Source: Nemertoderma westbladi
Taxonomy: Eukaryota > Xenacoelomorpha > Nemertodermatida > Nemertodermatidae
Assembly (NCBI GenBank): GCA_032718475.1
Contig: JAUCBJ010005556.1
Coordinates: forward strand, 1 to 41,886
DNA length: 41,886 nucleotides
Direction: 5' to 3'
The notes below the pieces were generated by a model. It made no database searches. It was not told the origin of the DNA and saw nothing but the letters and a program-made list of their open reading frames with translations. The translations under genes and the position numbers were made by a program. Positions within the stretch are counted from its first letter, which is position 1. Every line of letters starts with the position of its first letter. Positions 10,227 through 18,830 of this stretch are shown in pieces.

Positions 10227-10302
10227 AATGGACTTCGCTAGCGAAGTCGGATCAGGCAGTGTGCCAGTCCTGTAGTATAGTAGTCCTTGGTACTGGCTGA
10301 TG
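10227..10302 (-). repeat. Inverted partner of the 6172-6247 dispersed repeat
   Basis: This is the reverse complement of the block at 6172-6247 with a few changes near CACACCCCTTC / CACTGCCTG. It includes the perfect palindrome GACTTCGCTAGCGAAGTC. The pair spans the LINE copy and the THAP-like frame. Confidence 0.75.
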
Positions 10303-10380
10303 TCAGGATGTCTGAGTGTACTGTACCGCAGTACACACTGTCCAGCGTACTGTAGTACCTGTGTAAGGCGCGTGTAAGAG

Positions 10381-10930
10381 AGAATTTTCACTCCCCATGC
10401 AAAATCACTCCCCGGTTGAAATTCCTAGAGTATTCTCATTCCCGGGGTGCATTTTCCGTAGTATATTTTAACCCCCTCCAGTGAAAACTCACCCCTGCAT
10501 TTATCAATTTCCACTCTGTGCAAACTGGCAAAACAAATTCATCCCCAGTTAATTTTCCCTAGTGTATTCTCACTCCCGGTGTATTTTATTTGTATCTTAC
10601 AGTACTTTACTATATTCAAATCTCCAGCGTGCTTTTGTCTGTGCACTAAGGTATCTGTGGTCGTCTGTTCGCATTCGAATTTAAATTATATTGAAATTTA
10701 AAATATCATGGGGGTAAGAATACAATGAGGGGGGTTAAATTTTACTAAACAATCAACCAGAGTAGTTTCACCCCCGGTTAAAATACCCTAGTGGATTCTA
10801 ACTGGGGGGTGAAAATCCACGAGGGAATTATATCCGGGGCATGACCTATTAACTATTATAGTAGGTCATGTCCGGGGGGTAAATTTTTAGAGGGGTGGAA
10901 ATTCTTTGCTACACCGGTGTCACAGGCGAA
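10381..10930. repeat. Degenerate CTCCCC/CCGGTT-rich interspersed repeat
   Basis: Variants of the word CTCCCCGGTTGAAATTCCTA followed by GTATTCTCA.TCCCGG recur at about 10395, 10430, 10545 and, more changed, 10770-10800 (CCCCCGGTTAAAATACCCTA). The block ends in a hairpin, CATGACCTA (10840-10848) with TAGGTCATG (10862-10870). Similar CTCCCC/GGGGAG words recur at 18507-18534. No coding capacity is seen. Confidence 0.5.
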
Positions 10931-11225
10931 TATGCTTGTTTATGAGATTGCGGTGGTGGGCAACTTCGCCTAGCTCCATATGCCCCATAACGGTTTGTAA
11001 TATACTACTGTACCAATAAACCAATAAATAAAAACACAAACTTGTTACCAAATATGTTACAAAATGCAGTTCAGCAGTTACAGAATGTGCGCCAATACAG
11101 TATCTGTAATTTTGAAATTAAATAATAAATATAAATATACAATATGGTAACTAAATATAATATTATAATCTCATCTTTTAGTTGGGTTTGGTAACGGCTA
11201 TTCCTAGAGAGGGTAATCGGGGTGA

Positions 11226-11440
11226 TATGATTTTAAAACAAAAATAAAGTACCGTAGAGTATAATATACTTTTAAAACTAAAATCTTATTTTCTAAAATT
11301 AAAATCTTATTTTCTAAAACTAAAATCTCATTTTCTAAAACTAGAATCTTATTTTAAAACTACTGTAGAATCTTCTGTTAAAACTAGGATCATTTTTTTT
11401 AACAACAGTAGAATCTTCTTTTAAAACTAGAATCTTCTTT
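11226..11440. repeat. AT-rich tandem repeat, about 22-bp unit
   Basis: Units of the form AAAACTAAAATCTTATTTTC repeat at least seven times with small changes. Toward the right end units acquire ACTGTAGAATCTTC. No gene is present. Confidence 0.75.
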
Positions 11441-12076
11441 GGATGGAAACCTGGTTTAGCATTACCCTAACCTCATACAGTACAATCATACGCATTAAAG
11501 ACTGATTGATCTTAATTGCTTGCAGTTTATGAACTGCAGTACATATGTTTACATACAGATACCGGTGCCGTCGGGGGTGACCCCCTAGGACCAAATCTGC
11601 TAACCAAATATAATATTCTGCAAATCGTTTAATGTTCATAGGAAAATTAGCCTCTTTCAGTCTGTAAGACAATAATTTTCTTTCGCGGACCCAACAACAA
11701 TTCTACAAATCCAAAGAATATACTCCAATAGTTTTTATGGCAACGGTCTATGGGATCTCTGGTCACCTGAATATCTCAGGTTAGCTGCCTCCTGGAATCG
11801 TAATATCCGCATGTAATATGGACTTCCTTACAACAGCAATTGCTTTATAACAGAACAACTTACTACGTTTCCCCACATAATGATTATGCTTTGCAGCCGT
11901 TTTATTGCTTTCGCAGACTCTTTACTATGCAGTAACAAAGGAGCTGTGTAAGATTTCTGGCAAATATCTCTTTCAATGATTGTAAATCTAGGAGTACAGT
12001 AGTGGGAAAAATTTGCGACGTATTGGCAACAAATATGGTGAACAACCTTAAGAGTTATTATAGGCCAAATCGTCAA
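11427..12076 (-). other. Two open minus-strand frames, product not recognised
   Basis: Two frames of 82 and 81 codons (12076-11828 and 11672-11427) have protein-like composition, for example QYVANFSHYCTPRFTIIERD and MNIKRFAEYYIWLADLVL. Between and around them there are stops. They may be leftovers of a transposon gene or chance frames; no domain or splice arrangement convinces me. No RNA gene is seen in this interval. Confidence 0.2.
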
Positions 12077-12230
12077 ACATCGTCATTGGTTTGTATGATA
12101 TACCGCGGGGCAAGGAGTGGACACTGGATGTACAGTAGTTAGGGACGTTAGAGGGGGACACCAGGTTTCGAATCTTTCGAATTAAATAATATTCCTTCGT
12201 GGGTATCTACCATTTACATAAGGTGCTCGT

Positions 12231-12560
12231 TTATTGTTTTGGTTAGAAAAGCCCGCCATTGTAACCTGCTCCTTTCCCTAAATTGGTAGTGTTATCGTTT
12301 ATTGTTTTGGTTAGAAAAGACCATCTATGTAACCTGCTCCTTTCCTTCATTTGGTAAAGTGACTGTTTATTGTTTTGGTTGGAAAGCCCGCCTCTGTAAC
12401 CTGCTCCTTTCCTTCATTTGGTAAAGTGATTGTCTATTGTTTGGTTAGAAAATCCCGCCTCTGTAACCTGCTCCTTTCCCTCAATTACTTAAGTGATCGT
12501 TTATTGTTTTGGTTAGAAAAGCCTGCTTCGTAATCTGCTCATTTCCATCAATAGGGAATT
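12231..12560 (+). repeat. Minisatellite, five units of 67-68 bp
   Basis: TTATTGTTTTGGTTAGAAAA starts successive units at 12231, 12299, 12367, 12434 (one changed base) and 12501, so spacing is 68, 68, 67 and 67. Each unit also carries GTAACCTGCTCCTTTCC. A diverged single copy lies inverted at 6872-6939, so the unit probably derives from an interspersed element. Confidence 0.85.
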
Positions 12561-12708
12561 GTTTTTGGCTATAAATTGAGTGTTTTGCTACGTCATATGG
12601 TAATCGATTATCGACAACAACCACAAACTATTAAATTTAGAGTTTTTTTGAACAGGCGCATATGGAAATCTATCTTATACATGTAGTCTATAAATCATGG
12701 AATTTTGA

Positions 12709-13625
12709 ATGTTTTGCCACAATTATTGTAAATTAAACTGTCTGACAGTCAAGAAATCAACAAATTTTTAATGTTTTGGCACAGGCATAGTTAAATCAAC
12801 TGTCCGACAGTCCAGACATCAACGAATTTTGAATGTTTTGGCTAGTATCGGCATGCTGCATTGCAGCTGCATTTTTAAGAATGCTGTGCCGGCTTGTCGA
12901 CAAAATTGCGCCGCCACAACTCCCTATCACCCATGACATTTGCTAGATCATTCGCATCTTCAAGGCCAGTGTACTTTAAGATGCGACTCAAGAAAGTCAT
13001 GGGCTGTCCACCATGATTATTCACTCCATGAGGCTGCCAAAGTACAAGATTATGCACTGGCTGGTCTTCACGGCGAAAGCAATGTCCTGCAAAGCGGAGG
13101 CGATTTTGTTCTAGTGTCAAGCTTGGGGGAACCAATGAGACACCTCCAATGTTATATAGTGTCTGGTTGGAGATGTGTGCATTGTACTTGACACAATGAA
13201 CCCGGCGTAGCATTCTTGTGAATGTGCCATCCAGAGATTTGGTGTCCTCAGCAGTTAGAGCCCAGCATGGACTCCCATAGAGGAGTACTGGAACTACTGC
13301 TGCTCTAAATAATCGGACCTTAAGTTTCCGATTAATTCTCGTTGACTTCCAAATCCTGGAAAGCCTATTCAAGGCTGCCCATGCCTTTCCCTTACGTATT
13401 CGAAGGTCCTCACCTGACTTCCGGATCAATGATCCCAGGTAACAGAAGTCGTCCACATGCTCAAGCATACCATCCTTTGAGCTTATGCTCATACGATCAG
13501 AGACTTGCTGAGAACTTTCAAAGTTAACTGTAAAAATGTTGGTCTTTCTGGAGTTTTGTCAATGTTTTGGCACAGGCATGTTGAAATCAACTGTCTGACA
13601 GTCCAGAAATCAGCTGTCTTGACAG
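12709..13625 (+). repeat. 62-bp tandem repeat split by a LINE insertion
   Basis: Units beginning AATGTTTTGG start at 12709, 12770 and 12832; each contains AACTGTC.GACAGTC and AGA.ATCAAC. After the LINE at 12843-13560 the array resumes at 13561 with AATGTTTTGGCACAGGCATG. Removing the LINE and one copy of the 11-bp word AATGTTTTGGC restores a continuous unit, which fixes the insertion site. Confidence 0.8.
12843..13560 (-). mobile_element. LINE copy 2, short 5'-truncated insertion with target duplication
   Basis: On the minus strand this copies the last 700 bp of LINE copy 1 with few changes. It keeps an open frame (13492-12875, 205 codons from the first ATG) covering CYLGSLIRKSGE to the C-terminal end. 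The 3' terminus GCAGCATGCCGATA is at 12843-12860. Both sides carry AATGTTTTGGC (12832-12842 and 13561-13571), an 11-bp target-site duplication. The insertion is truncated within the residues ahead of MSISSKDGM, so no RT active site is present. Confidence 0.85.
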
Positions 13626-13964
13626 TTTGAAGAAATACATACATAAAAAGTCATTAAACGGACAACAATAGTCATTATGCAGAATTCGTAAAAAAAAGTC
13701 AAATAAACGGACATAAAAATCACTGCCATAAATTATATCAATATCAAGCACTCAAGACGTGAAGACTGTCAATACTACATACATAGGCCTACTTTTACAA
13801 ACTAACATAAGTAAACTTACGTACAGTATGTTGTTAATTCATAGCCTCGTTTAACATTGCCACTGGGCGGTACTTTTGCCGCATAGTTGAATTAATATGC
13901 CACCTTGTCAAGCCAGGAATGCCTTCAAAAATTGAATCAAACTATACTGATAAATAAATTAAAA
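13626..13964. other. AT-rich spacer, nothing recognised
   Basis: No gene, RNA gene or clear repeat is seen. The words AAACGGACA.AA.AATCA recur twice around 13660-13720, suggesting a short degenerate duplication. Confidence 0.4.
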
Positions 13965-15130
13965 ATAGTTCGTTTAATCGCTATGCACTAAACTTTGTTC
14001 GTCAACATTCTAAACGTTGTTAGTTTAGCCGCTGTCCTATCCTAACATTGTTTCCTCAGATAGTTTAACCGCTGACATATTACTCAGTTAGTTTATCCGC
14101 TATCCTAACCGTTGTTGTTTCTCAGTTAATTTATCCGATGTCCTAACCTTTATTCATCAGTGTTGCCTTTGCGCACTAACCTTTGTTTGTCAATTAGTTT
14201 AACCGTGGTCGTATCCTTTGTCCCTCTGTTAGTCTAACCGCTGTCCCAACCTTTGTTCTTCAGTTAGTTTAACCGTGGTTGTATCCTTTGTCCCTCAGTT
14301 AGTCTAATCAGTTAGTTTAACCGGTGTTCTAACCTTTGTCCCTCAGTTAGTCTAATCAGTTAGTTTAACCGGTGTTCTAACCTTTGTTCCTCAGTTAGTT
14401 AAACAGCTGTCCTAACCTTTTTTCATTAGTTAGTTTAACCACTGTCCTAACCTTTGTTCCACAGTTAGTCTAATCAGTTAGTTTAACCGGTGTTCTAACC
14501 TTTGTTCCTCAGTTAGTTAAACAGCTGTCCTAACCTTTTTTCATTAGTTAGTTTAACCACTGTCCTAACCTTTGTTCCACAGTTAGTCTAATCAGTTAGT
14601 TTAACCGGTGTTCTAACCTTTGTTCCTCAGTTAGTTAAACAGCTGTCCTAACCTTTTTTCATTAGTTAGTTTAACCACTGTCCTAACCTTTGTTCCTCAG
14701 CTAGTTTAACTGCTGTCCCAAGCTTTCCTTTGTTCCACAGATAGTTTAACCAATGTCCTAACATTTGATCCTCCTCTTTTAGTTTAACCGCTGTCCTATC
14801 CTAACCTTTGTTCCACAGTTAGTTTAATCAGTTAGTTTAACCGCTGTCCTATCCTAACCTTTGTTCCACAGTTAGTTTAATCAGTTAGTTTAACCGGTGT
14901 TCTAACCTTTGTTCCTCAGTTAGTTAAACAGCTGTCCCAACCTTTGTTCATCAGTTAGTTTAACCGCTGTCCTATCCTAACCCTTGTTCCACAGTTAGTT
15001 TAATCAGTTAGTTTAACCGGTGTTTTAACCTTTGTTCCTCAGTTAGTTAAAAAGCTGTCCTAACCTTTTTTCATTAGTTAGTTTAACCGCTGCCATAACC
15101 TTTGTTCCACAGATGTTCCTTGTCTCAGTA
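13965..15130 (+). repeat. Degenerate minisatellite built on TTAGTTTAACCGCTGTCC
   Basis: Roughly 35-bp units of the form TTAGTTTAACCGCTGTCCTA followed by ACCTTTGTTCCTCAG fill this interval for over 1.1 kb with substitutions and missing pieces. Around 14340-14700 a compound unit of 118 bp is repeated almost exactly (ACAGTTAGTC at 14461 and 14579), showing higher-order duplication. No coding capacity is seen. Confidence 0.9.
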
Positions 15131-15354
15131 ATTTAACAATATATATATTGTTAATATATATATATATTGTTATAATATATATTAAAGACTGATAAAAACT
15201 TGTTGATCAGGTCAGGTATTCCAGGTCATTGATCAAGAAAACTTGCCACCCCCATGCAGCATAAAGGAGGTGCCACCTGTGGCTGTATAGACCCTCTTAC
15301 TAGGGCAAATCTGGTCCTGTAACTAGGACCCCCTTCATTCTGGGATAAAGACGC
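15131..15354. other. TA-rich palindromic tract and unassigned sequence
   Basis: 15131-15185 is a near-palindromic (TA)n tract around TTGTTAATATATATATATAT. 15190-15350 is more complex, with an inverted pair TTGATCAGGTCAGGTATTCC / GGTCATTGATCAAGAAAAC; it may be another transposon's end, but I cannot assign it. Confidence 0.35.
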
Positions 15355-16309
15355 TGTTCTGCGCATGTCCTTAGATCATCACAATGATGATGGGATGATG
15401 GTAACTCCACCTACTGGCTCTAGAATTCGAGGAAATCCTGCCAAGTACCTAAATGATCTAGACTTTGCTGATGACTTAGGAGTACTCTCAGAATCACTAG
15501 AGCGAGCCCAACTGCTCCTCAGCTCATTAGAACAGGCTGCTTCTAGTATTGGTCTTTTTATTAACTCCAAAAAGTCCAAAATTTTGACAGTCAACTTTGA
15601 AAGTCTACAGTAAGTCTGCATATGAGCAGATGAGCATAACAGCAATGATGGTATGCTTGAGCATGTGGACGACTTCTGTTACCTGGGATCATGGATCCGG
15701 AAGTCAGATGAGGACCTTCGAATACGTACGGGAAAGGCATGGGCAGCATTTAATTGTCTTTCCAAGATTTAGAAGTCACACAGAATACATCAAAAACTTA
15801 AGGTCCGATTATTAAGAGCAGCAGTAGTACCAGTCCAGTACTCCTTTATGGGAGACTATTCTGGGCTTCGTTCTTACTGATGAGGACACCAAATCTCTGG
15901 ATGGCACATTCACAAGAATGCTACGTCGGGTTCACTGCGTCAAGTACAATGCACACATCTCCAACCAGACACTATATCATATTGGAGGTGTCTCATTGGT
16001 TCCCCCAAGCTTGACAGTTGAACAAAGCCGCAGGGCATTTTTTCGCCTTGAGGACCACTGTGCATAATCTAATGCTTTGACAGCCCCATGAAAAAAATTT
16101 CTTGAGACGCCTCTTAAAGGTCACTGGCTTTAAAGATGTGGATACTCTCGCAAAAGCCATGGCGATGCAACTTTGTTGTTAAACTGGCATATCATTCTTA
16201 ATTCTTGCCAATTGTGGATTGCCTGATGGTGATATAATTTTTTTGTTAACCCAGCATAGCATCTCAATGTGCAGCTTCAATGCAGCATGCCGATTATAGA
16301 TAGATAGAT
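15355..16309 (+). mobile_element. LINE copy 3, decayed
   Basis: The homology to copy 1 begins at TGTTCTGCGCATGTCC and runs to the 3' terminus AATGCAGCATGCCGAT with a TAGATAGATAGAT tail ending near 16309. The first 82 codons (15365-15613) are still open and include the catalytic word LDFADDLGVLSES. After that there are stops, frameshifts and small deletions, so the copy is an old pseudogene. The tail microsatellite differs from copy 1 (CTAGTAG), as expected when each insertion makes its own tail. Confidence 0.85.
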
Positions 16310-16591
16310 CGTTTGTTTTGTTTGATTAACAAACAATAAACATATCAGATTAGAAGCCCAGTGGTTCAAAGTTTTATCACTTTAGAGTGGCGGCCTTAGA
16401 ATCCTAATTAAAAATGTTATGTAACCCTAAGCTAACTCTAATTGATGAGGCTGTAATATATTTTATACCAAAATGGTAACATTACTCAACGCCGTTAGTA
16501 TTAACAGCGAGTTGTTATTTAGCACTTTACAACTTTAGAGGACATTACAGCATTGTATTGGCCTGTACATTTAGTATTGTATTTGGTGATT

Positions 16592-16674
16592 ATTGTTTAC
16601 GTGGTAACCATGACGGCTTAAGTAATGTCCACTGAGGGGACATTACTTAGTCATTGGTTACCACGTAAACAATA
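16592..16674. repeat. 83-bp fold-back palindrome
   Basis: Left arm ATTGTTTACGTGGTAACCAT... (16592-16630) pairs with right arm ...ATTGGTTACCACGTAAACAA (16638-16674) around the centre ACTGAGG. Arms are about 37 bp with a few mismatches and one small bulge (CGGC). It could form a stable hairpin in DNA or RNA and resembles the remnant of a very short MITE. Confidence 0.8.
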
Positions 16675-16941
16675 GGTGGAAATTTGCCTGACAGCCAGAT
16701 AGGCATACTGCATTACCTACCGGTAGGCAGGGTATAGCTATTAATAACCAGTCGGGCCAAGCTATATTATTATAACATGGCTCCAAACGCCACCATAAAT
16801 ATAAGCTAACTTATTTATAACATAATTTATGTCATTTTTACATTTATTTATACAGCAACTAATTTAATTTGTGCAGTTTCTATCACTTATAATATATATA
16901 CAATCATTTCGAAATGTTACAATTTTGGAATAAAACCACAT

Positions 16942-17076
16942 ACATACTTGTTGCAAAGTACTTTACAGTGTTCTGATCCTCGTGGCTTTATTTTCACTCA
17001 CTCACTAACGTTCGTTCGTGTAACAAAGCCACTCGGATCATCACACTGTAAAGTGCTACTTTACACACAAGTATGT
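16942..17076. repeat. Imperfect 135-bp inverted repeat
   Basis: Left arm ACATACTTGTTGCAAAGTAC..TTTACAGTG...GATCCTCGTGGCTTT pairs with right arm AAAGCCACTCGGATCATCAC..ACTGTAAAGT...ACAAGTATGT. Arms are about 52 bp with mismatches, and the loop contains TCACTCACTCAC and GTTCGTTCG microsatellites. It is a likely fold-back or MITE-type element, 270 bp from the palindrome at 16592. Confidence 0.75.
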
Positions 17077-18484
17077 AAATAGTTATTTCAAATTACATTA
17101 CGGATCACAAAGTATATTATCTGAGAGAAGTTAGTATATGCCCTCAGGTCTCGGCCTCAACCTAATTACAGTGTATTGCAGCCGTTTTCAAAAAGTGTGT
17201 GGGTATGTGTGCAGGGGGGGGGGGGGGGGGGGGGGGGGTGTGTCGGAATCCAATATCAGAATAATATAATATATAACTAGCCAGATTATAATTATAATTC
17301 TTAACTAAGTGGCTTGAATCTTCTGCTGTGGCACGGAGGCACCACCCCACTCGTGTTTTCAAAACGTCCAATATTTTCTGCATAAACATTAACTGTAAAA
17401 CATATTGAATCAATAATGTTGCTTTATTTAATAACTCCGAAGAGTGTGCAGTAAAGATAGTCAAAGAAGAGATAGGAAGCTTACAAGCAGAGATAGGAAG
17501 CCGGTCAATACTGTAGAATATCACCATACTTTACCAGTGGAAAAAACCTAGAGGGTGGTAATCCATACAAAGCAATTTAAACTCTATGGAGTAGGAATGA
17601 ATTAACATTAGTAATGAAGGCCTCCGATGTGAAAAGCGCAGATGTGCTCCTGCATATCAGTTAGAGAGCACATCAAAATTATCTTCTGTACCGCATTCAT
17701 ATTTTCAACTTTAGCACAAAATATTTGATGATTTTACACTTAGTATATGCCTTACACTTAGTCAATTTTCGTCTCTTTTTAGTAAAATTACGCCATCTTT
17801 TTACGCTTATCTACAAACACTCATGCAATATGTGGCCATGATAACTTTGTATTACCGTAAAATATAAGTCAGACATTGTCACGCCATGTTAGCGATTGTT
17901 TAATATTGTATTTGTTAGCATAAAGGGGCCGGCCCCTTTTTAATCACTCTATTAACTTTATGCCCACTTGAGCTGAAGATATCTTTTCTTGGAACTAATT
18001 ATTTTACAGATACATAGTATCTTGCTACTTATGAATAATGTAGGTAGAGAGTATGTCGTCCATTTAATTAAAAACGGCATTTTTGATTCTAACATTATTT
18101 TGGAGTAAAATTAAATGGGTTTAGACATATTGGTAATCTTAGGTGATTTTAAATAAAAAAAACCACATTGTGTTTGAAAATAATGAAATTATGTCGCATA
18201 TTAGGTAGGAAACTATGTATAGAATGGTGTTTCAAAAATCGAATGCCCATATCTCAGCTATTTCTCAACCAAACTCAAATATTTTTACATTTCTGGAATC
18301 CTTGCATGGTCAGCTTTCTAATAGTACCAACAAATCACGATAAGGTCCAAGAATAACGGCAGTGTAACTGGTGAAACACCTTTTTCTGAGAGACACCCTT
18401 TTCAATCGCTTGTAGCTAAAGCTGGACCAAATTGAGAGATTTTCCCAAAGAAACTGCTTTAAGGTATTCATTTCAACTGGCGGA
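17077..18484. other. Non-coding; 25-nt G run at 17214-17238
   Basis: No gene is seen. The frame at 17162-17527 minus owes its proline run to the G tract and shows no domain. The rest is AT-rich sequence without repeats that I can identify. Confidence 0.5.
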
Positions 18485-18534
18485 AGTCATTTCAACCTAG
18501 GTTGTAATGACTCCCCAGATCACCGGGGAGTCAT
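18485..18534. repeat. Two overlapping palindromes
   Basis: AGTCATTTCAACCTAGGTTG...AATGACT (18485-18512) is a 28-nt palindrome with one mismatched pair and the perfect core CAACCTAGGTTG. Its right end is reused by ATGACTCCCC / GGGGAGTCAT (18507-18534), a perfect 10-bp stem with an 8-nt loop. The two hairpins are mutually exclusive because they share ATGACT. Confidence 0.7.
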
Positions 18535-18830
18535 TCTAAACGGGGATTCATTTACATATTTTACACCTGATATTACATATAATATACCCAACTATAGAAA
18601 GGGATAATGTACTTGAGAGAAACTACGCACGGCAGCAATATGGAGAATCTGGAGTCTGGACATACTGTAGTATGAGTAGTTCCGTTTATAGTTAGGATTT
18701 TTTATTATATTCATCTAACAATGTTGCATTAGGCGGCGAATTTATTTTGATGTAAATAATTCAACATCATATACTTTGTTCAAGACGAGGAGCACTTTAA
18801 CTGGCAAGTAAAGGTATCAAATTATTGAAC

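Noticed and set aside
12160-12185. tRNA-like GGTTTCGAATC word
   Set aside because: No matching D-arm, anticodon arm or acceptor stem around it; no tRNA or rRNA gene was recognised anywhere in the window.
17162-17527. 121-codon minus frame
   Set aside because: Contains a proline run from the G tract and no recognisable domain; unlikely to be a gene.
18507-18534. Rho-independent-type terminator
   Set aside because: A perfect stem without a following T run, in a eukaryotic intergenic region with no gene ending nearby.
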